Below, piece by piece: positions 1 through 8,236 of a DNA stretch of 64,000 nucleotides. The position numbers were made by a program, and so were the translations under genes. Within the stretch, counting starts at the first letter, position 1. Each line of letters opens with the position of its first letter. The notes beneath the pieces are model-generated. The model was not told the origin of the DNA, searched no databases, and saw only the letters and a list, made by a program, of their open reading frames with translations. The DNA is from Bacteroidaceae bacterium (lineage in GTDB: Bacteria; Bacteroidota; Bacteroidia; Bacteroidales; Bacteroidaceae), in NCBI GenBank assembly GCA_902362595.1, contig CABIXF010000014.1:24199-88198 (forward strand), in the 5' to 3' direction.

Positions 1-45
1 CCTTCCGGTACCCTTTCGGGTTCCTTCGTTCGTTTTATTACACTG

Positions 46-53
46 CAAAGGTA
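46..53 (-). promoter_or_regulatory. Possible leftward promoter (-7 box)
   Basis: The minus strand reads TACCTTTG here, a perfect match to the Bacteroidetes -7 box TANNTTTG. No clear TTTG lies 19-21 bp upstream of it. A transcript from here would run left off the window. Its first bases can form a small GC-rich hairpin around positions 9-20 (ACCCGAAAGGGT on the minus strand). No gene is visible between the box and the window edge. Confidence 0.35.
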
Positions 54-142
54 ATGCCTTTTTTTTGAAAAACATGTTTTAAAGCATATAATTTTATTTT
101 CCTCTTGTTTTATTGATGTAAATCAACCTAGGTAGTTGGTGC

Positions 143-182
143 TGACAAATTGTCACTTTTGCCTGTCAGTATGGACTGACAG
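143..182. promoter_or_regulatory. Cluster of TGNCA half-sites upstream of the ECF sigma operon
   Basis: Four TGNCA pentamers lie at 143-147, 151-155, 164-168 and 177-181, with spacers of 3, 8 and 8 bp. They form two perfect inverted repeats: TGACAAATTGTCA (143-155) and CTGTCAGT-ATGG-ACTGACAG (163-182). The rest of 54-398 shows no gene; the reading frame is open upstream of the sigma start, but the first 52 codons are not convincing protein. The arrangement suggests a dimeric operator or an unusual promoter, and no regulator can be named. Confidence 0.45.
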
Positions 183-398
183 AATTGCGTTTTTAGCCTA
201 AGAGCACAATGAAAATGGCAGTTTGACGGGAGTATAGACTTCTTGGAGGGGTTTATTCCGTTGCTTCTGCCTTTTCATCTCTTGTCAGTTCTCAATTTAT
301 CTTGGGAAAATGATAGGATTTTGTCTTTCTTCTGTTACAAAAGATATAGTTTTACGTTTACCTTTTTGAAAACAACTTGTACGACCGATTTAAGAAGC

Positions 399-905
399 AT
401 GAGCAAAGAGACACTGACATCGACCTTCACTGATTTGAGAAAGAATTTTCTCAGATTGGCAATGCGTTTTCTTCCCAATAGAGAGGATGCCGATGACGCA
501 TTGCAGGAGGCTTTCTTCCGCTTGTGGAAACATGCAGACCGGATTGACTCGCGCGAAGAGGCAGAAGCTCTTACGGTTGCTACGGTGAAGAACCTGTGCA
601 TTGACGTCCTGCGTAAAAAGGAGCATCTGCCTACGGTGGAACTGGACGAACGCCGGGACGAATCTGTGACTGATTCGGCTGACGAGATTCTGGAGAAAGA
701 AGAACGTTTCCGTGCGGTGGAACGTATCATTGCACAGAGGTTGACACCGCTTCAGCAACAGATTTTGCGGATGAAAGAGTATGAAGGGAGAAAATACAAT
801 GAAATAGCCGATATACTGGGTATGCAAGAACCGGCAGTACGTATGCAACTGTCGAGGGCGAGAAAGGAAATCAGAGAATGTTATTTAAAACAGATGGAAC
901 GATGA
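399..905 (+). CDS. ECF-type RNA polymerase sigma factor
   Basis: This 168-aa protein directs RNA polymerase to a small set of promoters. Sigma region 2 covers about residues 12-76, with the DxxDxxQExFxxLW-type core at 31-43, and region 4 covers about 105-162 with a helix-turn-helix at 133-155. The length fits group 4 (ECF) sigma factors. The frame is open back to 243, but the ATG at 399 gives the normal family N-terminus, so that start is chosen. The stop overlaps the next start as ATGA (902-905), so this gene and the two after it are probably translationally coupled. The downstream membrane protein may be its anti-sigma partner. This is a regulator of unknown regulon; the family assignment is firm. 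Confidence 0.93.
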   Translation: MSKETLTSTFTDLRKNFLRLAMRFLPNREDADDALQEAFFRLWKHADRIDSREEAEALTVATVKNLCIDVLRKKEHLPTVELDERRDESVTDSADEILEKEERFRAVERIIAQRLTPLQQQILRMKEYEGRKYNEIADILGMQEPAVRMQLSRARKEIRECYLKQMER

Positions 906-1372
906 AAAAATACGAACGTACTATCCCACAATGGAAAGAACTGGCCAGACGTTATTTCGAGGCTGAAACAACAGAGGCCGAGGAGGAAGCGCTGGCACGC
1001 TTTCTGGCTACTCCTGCCGCGCAAGTCAAGGAATTCGATGAACTTCGTGCCGTGATGGGGTATGCCGCTACCGGACGTGCCCTATATGGCAGGCGGCGCA
1101 CACGAGGCATGCGGTTGCGGTATTATGCGGCGGCAGCAGTGGCAGGTCTCATCGTACTGACCACTGCCTGGCAGTTGACGGAAAGTGCAGATGTATGTGT
1201 GGCTTACATCAACGGACAGCGCTGTACCGACAAGGAAGTGGTGCTTTCCGAAGCCCTGAAGTCGATAGAAAAGGTGAGTCACCGCTCTTCCGAAGAAACA
1301 GTTCAGAGTCAGTTGTCGGATATATTCCAGACGCTGGAAGAGGGAGAAACGGAATCGGTTGACAAGGAATGA
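902..1372 (+). CDS. Single-pass membrane protein, candidate anti-sigma factor
   Basis: This 156-aa protein has an N-terminal acidic, helical region (about 1-68), a basic stretch (RRRTRGMRLR, 64-73), one transmembrane segment at about 75-92, and a short C-terminal domain that should face the periplasm. That topology and the position right after an ECF sigma gene match small anti-sigma-like proteins, but no conserved anti-sigma motif is recognised. An upstream ATG at 878 exists; the start at 902 is preferred because it overlaps the sigma stop by ATGA. Its own stop overlaps the next start in the same way (1369-1372). Function is inferred from context only. Confidence 0.8.
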   Translation: MKKYERTIPQWKELARRYFEAETTEAEEEALARFLATPAAQVKEFDELRAVMGYAATGRALYGRRRTRGMRLRYYAAAAVAGLIVLTTAWQLTESADVCVAYINGQRCTDKEVVLSEALKSIEKVSHRSSEETVQSQLSDIFQTLEEGETESVDKE

Positions 1373-1845
1373 ATAGAATAATAGGAGAAGACGATATGAT
1401 AAGACGAAGGATTATACTATGGATGTGCCTGCTGGCTGTGCTGCCCGTGTGTGCACAGAAAGGAATGCATGTGGAAGACTTGTTTGGGAGTCGCTTCAAG
1501 CACGATAAACAGGCCGTGGAGGTCCTTATCAAAGGAAGGGAATTGAAAAAATATCATCTTACACTTTTCCGCAGCCTGACGATAACCGATGAACCGGTTG
1601 TGTCGGAAGAGATAGAGGCATTGGTAGGCTTGGATGCCCAAACCGCAGTCGACAAGGAAGTGGGTAAGGTCGGGAAGAGGCTGTACTACGGTTTCTACTG
1701 CTTTCCGGCACAGGACGATAACTACCGCTATCTGTTTTATCGGAATGCTGCGGTAGCTCCTGGCAGCAGCAAGAAGATGGAGGTGACCGTGGTGTATATG
1801 GAAGGAAAAATCACGCTGGAAGAGTTGAAACGGATGTTTAAATAA
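1369..1845 (+). CDS. Secreted DUF6108-like protein of the sigma operon
   Basis: This 158-aa protein starts at the ATGA overlap with the previous gene. A second in-frame ATG at 1396 begins a typical signal peptide (MIRRRIILWMCLLAVLPVCA), so that may be the true start, giving 149 aa. The mature part contains a segment near residues 33-66 (HVEDLF to LTLFRSL) that resembles the Bacteroidales family DUF6108; this was recognised from memory and not searched. It is probably periplasmic and likely a target or partner of the sigma system. Biochemical function is unknown. Confidence 0.8.
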   Translation: MNRIIGEDDMIRRRIILWMCLLAVLPVCAQKGMHVEDLFGSRFKHDKQAVEVLIKGRELKKYHLTLFRSLTITDEPVVSEEIEALVGLDAQTAVDKEVGKVGKRLYYGFYCFPAQDDNYRYLFYRNAAVAPGSSKKMEVTVVYMEGKITLEELKRMFK

Positions 1846-1882
1846 AGAAAAACAAACAAAATACGATAAGAAACATGAAAAA

Positions 1883-2761
1883 ATGATTTTGCTGGTGGTC
1901 ACCTTGCTGACCGCAGTGGGCGGATACGCCGAGACCGAAGATTCGCTGAAGGTGGAAAATGTGATGTGTATACAGAAACCTGAGCAGGTGAAGATTACCG
2001 AATCGGGCAGTCGTTTCACAGTAGAAGTGGAGGGGAAGGAAGATAATCCGAATTTCCGTTATGTCCGTGAGGTGGAGATGTCTTCCTCAGACGTGTCGGT
2101 GACAAAGGAACGTAGCGGCAACTGGGACTTCCACATTCCGTTCAGAAAGCGGACGTCGGAACGGAGGCATCACCAGAACCAGCTGGTGTTGAAAAACCTG
2201 AAGATAGGACTTTCCTGCGTACAGGGTGCTCCCGAGAACATGGATGTCAGCATGGGGTCGTCGTGGGAAATTACCACTCCTACCTTAGGATGGGAGTGTT
2301 ATCCGTGGGCTACGGAGACTTCTTTTTCCATTGGAGTGGCCTGCAGCTGGCGTAATTACCGGATGACCGGCAAGCAGCGTTTTATAAAAGAGGAGGGACG
2401 AGACATGACTGTGGGACCTTATCCTAAAGGGGCCGATATTCAGTTCTCGCGTATCAAAGTGTTCAGTTGGGCTGTTCCGGTGATGCTGACTCATAAGACA
2501 AAGCGTAATTTCAATTTCAGTTTGGGAGCCATTGTCAACTTCAACACGCATGCCAGCCTGAAAACGCGGTATAAGTTGGATGGAAAGGAGTATAAACAGA
2601 CCGACAGCAATATCCACCAGACTCCGGTGACCGTTGACTTTCAGGCATCCCTCGGCTATAAAGCCATCGGCTTTTATGTGAAATACAGTCCTTGCAAAGT
2701 GCTTGATTCTACCTACGGCCCAGAATTCAGTGCGTTGTCCGTGGGTATCGTCTTGTTCTGA
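1883..2761 (+). CDS. Secreted outer-membrane beta-barrel-like protein
   Basis: This 292-aa protein begins with a signal-like segment (MILLVVTLLTAVGGYA). The remainder alternates polar and hydrophobic residues (for example FSIGVACSWRNYRM and FNFSLGAIVNFNTHAS) and ends in VGIVLF, as expected for an outer-membrane barrel. No family was recognised. The start is odd. An ATG at 1875 is followed by six A's, reads Met-Lys-Lys-stop, and its TGA overlaps the ATG at 1883. One more A would give the usual MKKMILLV start. The gene lies 37 bp after the DUF6108-like gene and is the last gene of the operon before a strong terminator. Confidence 0.75.
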   Translation: MILLVVTLLTAVGGYAETEDSLKVENVMCIQKPEQVKITESGSRFTVEVEGKEDNPNFRYVREVEMSSSDVSVTKERSGNWDFHIPFRKRTSERRHHQNQLVLKNLKIGLSCVQGAPENMDVSMGSSWEITTPTLGWECYPWATETSFSIGVACSWRNYRMTGKQRFIKEEGRDMTVGPYPKGADIQFSRIKVFSWAVPVMLTHKTKRNFNFSLGAIVNFNTHASLKTRYKLDGKEYKQTDSNIHQTPVTVDFQASLGYKAIGFYVKYSPCKVLDSTYGPEFSALSVGIVLF

Positions 2762-2776
2762 ACCGATGAAAGTAAG

Positions 2777-2840
2777 CCCCGTTCTGAGCTGCCGTTACCA
2801 GTTTTGTCTTGCGTAACGGTTGTTCAGGACGGGGCGTGTT
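2777..2840. terminator. Bidirectional terminator between the sigma operon and valS
   Basis: A long imperfect inverted repeat pairs CCCCGT-CTGA-CCGTTAC (2777-2798) with GTAACGG-TCAG-ACGGGG (2813-2834), followed by a T-rich tail. It separates the rightward sigma operon from the leftward valS gene and can serve both. Confidence 0.75.
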
Positions 2841-2856
2841 TTATAGAAACTGCGCG

Positions 2857-5535
2857 TTAGCGTTTCAATGCCGCAATGCTTTCTTTCAAAGCGGCAATCT
2901 TGGTTTCAGCGTCAGCTTGTTTCTTGCGTTCCATTTCGATGACGTTGGCCGGAGCCTTGCTGACAAACTTTTCGTTGCTCAGCTTTTTCAATACGCTCTG
3001 CAGGAATCCTTCCTGGTATTTCAGGTCAGCTTCCAGCTTCTTCAGCTCTTCTTCCACGTTAATCAGGTTGCCCAGAGGTACGGCATATTCAGTAGTACCT
3101 ACCATGAAGGCGGCTGCTCCGTCCGACTTGCTGGCTACCTGCTTGATTCCCGACAAGTTGCAGAGTTTGGCAATGACAGAAGTGAACTCGGCTACCGGAT
3201 TTTCTCCGATAACTTCCAATGTCAGAGCTTCTTTCTGTGCGATGTTCTTCTGCAAACGGATGGTACGGATACCACTGATGACTTCCTTCACGGCTTCAAA
3301 GCGGGCAATCAGGGCCTCGTCGTACGGCATGTCTTTTACGAGGGTCTGCGTCATGATGCTTTCGCCCGGCTGACGGTCGTAAATGTGCTGCCACAATTCC
3401 TCCGTGATGAACGGCATGAACGGATGCAGAAGTTTCAGCAAGGTTTCGAAGAAGGCCAGGGTCTTTTCGTAAGTGGTCTTGTCGATGGGCTGTCCGTAAG
3501 CCGGTTTCACCATTTCCAGGTACCAGCTGGAGAATTCGTCCCAGAACAGTTTGTATACAGCCATCAGGGCCTCGCTCAGACGGTATTTGCCAAACAGGTC
3601 ATTGACTTCCTCTGCGGTCTTCGCCAGCATGGAGTCGAACCATTCGGTCGCAAGTTTTGCATATTCCGGCTGTTCGATGTCGGCCACCTGCCAGCCTTTT
3701 ACCAGACGGAAGGCGTTCCATATCTTGTTGTTGAAGTTACGTCCTTGTTCGCACAGGGCCTCGTCGAAGAGGATGTCGTTTCCGGCAGGAGCTGCCAGCA
3801 TCATTCCCATACGTACGCCATCGGCACCATATTGGTCAATCAGTTCCAAGGGGTCGGGAGAGTTACCGAGTGACTTGGACATCTTGCGGCCCAGCTTGTC
3901 GCGCACGATACCGGTGAAATATACGTTGCGGAACGGCATGTCGCCCATGTATTCGTAACCGGCCATGATCATACGGGCTACCCAGAAGAAGATGATATCC
4001 GGTCCGGTTACCAAGTCGGAAGTCGGGTAGTAGTATTTGATTTCCTCGTTGCCCGGGTTGTTGATGCCGTCGAACAACGAAATCGGCCACAACCAGGAAG
4101 AGAACCAAGTGTCGAGGCAGTCATCCTCCTGACGCAGGTCTTCCAGTTTCAGGTTGGCATCGCCCGTCTTTTCTTTGGCCAGTTCCAGTGCCTGTTCCGG
4201 TGTTTCGGCTACCACGAAGCCGCCTTTCGGCAGGTAGTAGGCCGGGATACGGTGTCCCCACCACAGCTGACGGCTGATACACCAGTCCTTGATGTTTTCC
4301 AGCCAGTTGCGGTAAGTGTTCTTGTATTTGGCAGGGTAGAACTTCAGTTCGTCGTTCATTACCGGCGGCAAAGCCATGTCGGCAAAGTGCTGCATCTTCA
4401 GGAACCACTGCATGGACAGTTTCGGTTCGATGGCCACGTTGGTACGTTCAGAGAAACCTACCTTATTGGTATAGGCTTCCACCTTTTCCAGCAGTCCGGC
4501 AGCATCCAGGTCTTTTTCAATCTGCGCGCGCACGTCGAAGCGGTCCATGCCTACATACAGGCCGGCAGCTTCGCTCAGTGTACCGTTGTCGTTGAAGATG
4601 TCGATGGAAGGCAGGTTGTATTTTTCTCCCAGCATGTAGTCGTTCACGTCGTGTGCCGGAGTCACTTTCAAGCATCCGGTACCGAATTCAATGTCTACGT
4701 AGCTGTCTTCAATTACCGGAATGACACGTCCTACCAGCGGCACGATGACCTTCTTGCCTTTCAGCCACTGGTTCTTCGGGTCTTCCGGGTTGATACACAT
4801 GGCCGTATCACCCATGATGGTTTCCGGACGGGTGGTAGCAACTACGGCATAACGGCGTCCCTGTGCATCGCGGTGTACTACTTCGCCTTCAGCGCCTGTT
4901 TCGCCGCTCATGTCATCATCGGCAATATAATAGCGCAGGTAATACAGCTTGCTGTGTTCCTCTTTGTAGATAACCTCTTCGTCTGAAAGGGCAGTCAGTG
5001 CTTTCGGGTCCCAGTTCACCATACGTACGCCGCGGTAAATCAGTCCCTTGTTATACAAATCCACGAATACCTTGATGACACTCTTGCTGCGGGTTTCATC
5101 CATGGTGAAGGCCGTGCGGTCCCAGTCGCACGATGCACCCAGCTTGCGGAGCTGTTTCAGGATGATGCCTCCGTGTTCTTCGGTCCATGCCCAGGCATGT
5201 TTCAGGAACTCTTCTCGGGTAAGGTCTGTCTTTTTGATGCCCTGTTGTGCCAGACGGTTTACCACTTTTGCTTCCGTAGCAATGGAAGCGTGGTCCGTAC
5301 CCGGTACCCAGCATGCATTTTTTCCCATCATGCGGGCACGTCTTACAAGAATATCCTGAATGGTATTGTTCAGCATGTGTCCCATGTGGAGTACTCCGGT
5401 CACGTTAGGAGGAGGAATGACGACGGTGTAAGGTTCACGTCCGTCGGGTTTAGAACTGAAAAGTTTGTGGTCCAACCAGTATTGGTACCATTTTCCCTCC
5501 ACGTCAGCGGGATTGTACTTACTTGCTAATTCCAT
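2857..5535 (-). CDS. valS: Valine--tRNA ligase
   Basis: This 892-aa cytoplasmic enzyme charges tRNA-Val with valine. The class I signatures are present: HMGH at about 50-53 and KMSKS at 551-555. A large editing domain lies between them. The C-terminus from about residue 830 is a charged coiled coil ([11 protein letters not shown] to [11 protein letters not shown]), as in other ValRS enzymes. The frame continues upstream to 5604, but the ATG at 5535 gives the standard family N-terminus ([20 protein letters not shown]). A TATTTTTG box on the minus strand at 5593-5586 is a likely -7 element. The gene is monocistronic. Confidence 0.98.
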   Translation of the reverse strand: MELASKYNPADVEGKWYQYWLDHKLFSSKPDGREPYTVVIPPPNVTGVLHMGHMLNNTIQDILVRRARMMGKNACWVPGTDHASIATEAKVVNRLAQQGIKKTDLTREEFLKHAWAWTEEHGGIILKQLRKLGASCDWDRTAFTMDETRSKSVIKVFVDLYNKGLIYRGVRMVNWDPKALTALSDEEVIYKEEHSKLYYLRYYIADDDMSGETGAEGEVVHRDAQGRRYAVVATTRPETIMGDTAMCINPEDPKNQWLKGKKVIVPLVGRVIPVIEDSYVDIEFGTGCLKVTPAHDVNDYMLGEKYNLPSIDIFNDNGTLSEAAGLYVGMDRFDVRAQIEKDLDAAGLLEKVEAYTNKVGFSERTNVAIEPKLSMQWFLKMQHFADMALPPVMNDELKFYPAKYKNTYRNWLENIKDWCISRQLWWGHRIPAYYLPKGGFVVAETPEQALELAKEKTGDANLKLEDLRQEDDCLDTWFSSWLWPISLFDGINNPGNEEIKYYYPTSDLVTGPDIIFFWVARMIMAGYEYMGDMPFRNVYFTGIVRDKLGRKMSKSLGNSPDPLELIDQYGADGVRMGMMLAAPAGNDILFDEALCEQGRNFNNKIWNAFRLVKGWQVADIEQPEYAKLATEWFDSMLAKTAEEVNDLFGKYRLSEALMAVYKLFWDEFSSWYLEMVKPAYGQPIDKTTYEKTLAFFETLLKLLHPFMPFITEELWQHIYDRQPGESIMTQTLVKDMPYDEALIARFEAVKEVISGIRTIRLQKNIAQKEALTLEVIGENPVAEFTSVIAKLCNLSGIKQVASKSDGAAAFMVGTTEYAVPLGNLINVEEELKKLEADLKYQEGFLQSVLKKLSNEKFVSKAPANVIEMERKKQADAETKIAALKESIAALKR

Positions 5536-5722
5536 GGTTATAATTATCTTTATTATATGTATATGTTTATCGTAATAATCGGGTGCAAAAATAATAAAAC
5601 TCATTGGATTTTAGGGGAGGTTCGCTCGAAAACTTCATGAGGCGTTGTCCGATGTGGCCGGGTAGTCAGTTTCAGGCCTTTTAAGTTGTGTGATTTATTG
5701 GGGGGTATCCGTCATTTTTGCG

Positions 5723-5730
5723 TACCTTTG
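5723..5730 (+). promoter_or_regulatory. -7 box for the NifX-like gene
   Basis: TACCTTTG, a perfect TANNTTTG match, lies 32 bp before the start codon. Only a weak ATTG (5697-5700) is present 22 bp upstream as a -33 element. Confidence 0.55.
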
Positions 5731-5762
5731 TGCCGGAATATTTATTAAATCAATCAAGGAAA

Positions 5763-6140
5763 ATGAGAAAAATAGCTTTACCGACTAGGAACGGAGTGGT
5801 GGATGACCATTTCGGGCATTGTGAATTTTATACGATTTTTACGGTGAATGAGGATAACTGCATCACTCGTACACAGGTACTTCCTTCTCCGCAGGGGTGT
5901 GGCTGCAAATCGGACATTGCTTCCAGATTACAGGAAGACGGAGTTACCGTGATGTTGGCTGGAAACATGGGAGCCGGTGCATTGGCCAAGCTGTCGGCTT
6001 GTGGCATTACGGTAATCCGGGGTTGTCAGGGTTCGGTGATGCAGGTGGCTGAGGATTATCTGGCTGGAAAGATACAGGATTCCGGAGTGGGATGCGACCA
6101 TCACCATGAGGATGGAACACATCAGTGTTCACACCATTAA
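5763..6140 (+). CDS. NifX/NafY-family metal-cofactor protein (NifB/NifX domain)
   Basis: This 125-aa protein matches the dinitrogenase iron-molybdenum cofactor biosynthesis fold (NifX/NafY/VnfX): the N-terminus reads MRKIALPTRNGVVDDHFGHC, followed by a GCGCKSD segment. Members bind iron-sulfur-molybdenum clusters or act as small metal carriers. Many anaerobes have stand-alone copies without nitrogenase, and no nif genes are near here. The C-terminus is rich in His and Cys (CDHHHEDGTHQCSHH), a likely metal site. The frame is open to 5718, but the ATG at 5763 gives the family start. A 21-bp repeat array follows 45 bp after the stop. Confidence 0.85.
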   Translation: MRKIALPTRNGVVDDHFGHCEFYTIFTVNEDNCITRTQVLPSPQGCGCKSDIASRLQEDGVTVMLAGNMGAGALAKLSACGITVIRGCQGSVMQVAEDYLAGKIQDSGVGCDHHHEDGTHQCSHH

Positions 6141-6185
6141 TTCCTTTTCCTTTTATATCTAGAGTGAAATGAAAGGGTATTATCT

Positions 6186-6270
6186 CTGTCCCACACTGTG
6201 AAATACAAAAACCACACTGTGGAATATATATTTCACACTGTGAAATACAAATTTCACAATGTGGGACAGA
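6186..6270. repeat. Array of four palindromic units with 21-bp period
   Basis: The core CACACTGTG (the last copy is CACAATGTG) starts at 6192, 6213, 6234 and 6255, an exact 21-bp period. The cores are self-complementary; the third sits in a perfect 19-bp palindrome, TATTTCACACTGTGAAATA. The two outermost units are inverse complements of each other (CTGTCCCACACTGTGAAAT against ATTTCACAATGTGGGACAG), so the whole element can close into one long hairpin or several small ones. It lies between the NifX-like stop and the phosphoesterase promoter. Confidence 0.85.
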
Positions 6271-6349
6271 AAATTCCCGCTGAGGCTTGAAAGAAAAGAA
6301 TGAAGCATTTAAAAGAATGAGAGGTCAGTCCTTCATTCAATAAAATTCG

Positions 6350-6357
6350 TATCTTTG
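6350..6357 (+). promoter_or_regulatory. -7 box for the phosphoesterase gene
   Basis: TATCTTTG matches TANNTTTG and lies 24 bp before the ATG at 6382. No clear -33 element was seen. Confidence 0.5.
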
Positions 6358-6381
6358 TGATTGATTTTCAAGCATACTTTT

Positions 6382-8055
6382 ATGAATAGGATTATTTTCT
6401 TGTTGCTGGCAGCCGTTTTAGGGGGAATGACGCTGACGGGCAACGCACAGACACAGATTGCGTTTATATCGGACGCACATATTCAGGACATTGACGGGCA
6501 TCCCGAACGGGTACGTTCCATGGAGGTACAGGTACAGTCTACCCGTTTGTTCAACGAAAATTATTATGCATTTCTGACTGCGTTGGACGACGTAGCCCGG
6601 AGAAACATCCGCTTGGTGGTCTTGTCGGGCGACCTGACCGACAATGGGCAGTTTTTCAACCAGCAAAAGGTGAAAGAGATTCTCGACGGTTATACTCGTC
6701 GGAAGGGAATGCGGTTTTTTGTCACTACCGGCAATCATGATCCGGCACTTCCGTTTGGACTGAAACAGAAGAATGCGAACTATCTGGCTGCCGACGGCAC
6801 TCGGGTGACGCGGGAAGATTCGTGTGCCGGTTATGCCGACCAGATGAAGTGTTACGCCACATTCGGCTTTTTCCCGCAAAAGGAATACCGATATTGGGAA
6901 ACCCCATTCACTTCCTATACGTATGAAAAATACAGTTATAAAGAGGCGCAGAAGGAAGGGGGGCTCGAAAGGAGAACCTATACTTTGTGCGATTCGCTGA
7001 CTGCAATAGATGCCAGTTATCTGGTGGAGCCGATAGACGGACTCTGGTTGCTGGCTATCGACGGGGGAGCCTATCTGCCGAAAGAAATGAAAGAAGGAAA
7101 GATGGTGTACCAAGGTTCCAGTATAGGATATAATAATGTATTGGCACATAAAGCCTTTTTATTGCCGTGGGTACGGAAGGTAGTGGCCGAAGCCCGGCGA
7201 TTGCATAAAACGCTGGTCACCTTTTCACATTATCCGCTGGTGGATTTCAACGACGGCGTGTCGGACTACGTGAAGAAGATATGGGGCAACCGTCGTTTCG
7301 ACTTGGACCGTGTGCCGGAAGCGGAGGTGAGCGAAGCTTTTCTGGAAGCGGGTATCCGCCTGCATTTTGCCGGACACATGCACGTGAATGACACGGGTAT
7401 CTGGGAAGGAAAGGATGGAAAAAAACTTTATAACATACAGATACCTTCGCTGGCCACCTATATGCCGGCCTACAAAATTCTGACTATTGAGCATCCGGAA
7501 GAGTTCCGGGTGGAAACGGTGACGCTCGATTCGGTGGCAGGATTCGCTCAGTTGTTTCCCTTATACCAGGCTGAATACCGTTCGGATTCCTTGAAAGGCC
7601 ATGTGCCGGTGTGGAACAAGGAAATTCTTTCTTCCCGCACGTATCGTGAATTTTGCGATTACCAGTTCCGTGACTTGGTACGTGTGCGTTTCATTCCGCG
7701 CGATTTGCCGGAAAGCTGGAAGCCTTACCTGAAGTTTACGGGGGCTCGCTTGCTGCAGGAAGTGGCCGGGGAGGACAAATCGGCGGAGGCCGAGTGGACG
7801 CGATGGTGCATGGAAGACATGATTCTCGACCTTTATCGCTTGCGTTATGCCGACCAGCTTGCTTTGAGGGATATTCCTTCAGAGCGTTTGGCTGCCTATC
7901 GTTATTTGTTTGATTGTGTGCAGCGTTTTGAGTTTTCTTCGCCGGTAGTGGGGTATGTAAAAGACTTAGCCGTACTTTTTCAGGCTTTCTTGCATGGAGA
8001 GCCTTGCCTGAATTTCAAGATTGACTTGAAAAATGAGGAAATAGTGTCGGAATGA
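6382..8055 (+). CDS. Secreted calcineurin-like metallophosphoesterase
   Basis: This 557-aa protein starts with a signal peptide (about 1-22) and carries the metallophosphoesterase motifs in order: D31-x-H33, GD84 (SGDLTDNG), GN118H119D, a later SHYPLV histidine, and GHMHVND. These bind two metal ions and hydrolyse phosphomonoesters or diesters. The region after about 370 is an extra C-terminal domain of unknown role. A TTG at 6361 could extend the frame, but the ATG at 6382 begins the signal peptide. It lies 181 bp upstream of susC on the same strand, so it may remove phosphate from the glycan handled by the locus. That role is inference; the enzyme class is well supported. Confidence 0.9.
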   Translation: MNRIIFLLLAAVLGGMTLTGNAQTQIAFISDAHIQDIDGHPERVRSMEVQVQSTRLFNENYYAFLTALDDVARRNIRLVVLSGDLTDNGQFFNQQKVKEILDGYTRRKGMRFFVTTGNHDPALPFGLKQKNANYLAADGTRVTREDSCAGYADQMKCYATFGFFPQKEYRYWETPFTSYTYEKYSYKEAQKEGGLERRTYTLCDSLTAIDASYLVEPIDGLWLLAIDGGAYLPKEMKEGKMVYQGSSIGYNNVLAHKAFLLPWVRKVVAEARRLHKTLVTFSHYPLVDFNDGVSDYVKKIWGNRRFDLDRVPEAEVSEAFLEAGIRLHFAGHMHVNDTGIWEGKDGKKLYNIQIPSLATYMPAYKILTIEHPEEFRVETVTLDSVAGFAQLFPLYQAEYRSDSLKGHVPVWNKEILSSRTYREFCDYQFRDLVRVRFIPRDLPESWKPYLKFTGARLLQEVAGEDKSAEAEWTRWCMEDMILDLYRLRYADQLALRDIPSERLAAYRYLFDCVQRFEFSSPVVGYVKDLAVLFQAFLHGEPCLNFKIDLKNEEIVSE

Positions 8056-8189
8056 GTGCTGTCTGATTTTATCATTGAATTCATTTGTTCTTGTGCTGAG
8101 GGATGACGGGTAGTGATTCGTCAGTCATTCGATAAGTGTGGTAAATACAATTTTAATGGTTTGGAAATATCTCTGCAACAACGTCGGTC

Positions 8190-8197
8190 TACTTTTG
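8190..8197 (+). promoter_or_regulatory. -7 box for the susC gene
   Basis: TACTTTTG matches TANNTTTG and lies 39 bp upstream of the susC start. The nearest TTTG (8160-8163) is 26 bp away, longer than usual. No HTCS or SusR-type regulator gene adjoins the locus. Confidence 0.5.
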
Positions 8198-8236
8198 TCC
8201 TCGAAAAATAGATATTTCTAACTAAAAATTTGTATT

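Noticed and set aside
243..398. N-terminal extension of the ECF sigma factor
   Set aside because: The extra 52 residues are hydrophobic and low in coding character, and the ATG at 399 gives the normal sigma start.
2809..3873. Long open frame (354 codons) antisense to valS
   Set aside because: It lies wholly opposite valS, shows Phe/Gln/Val-rich shadow composition and no recognisable domain.
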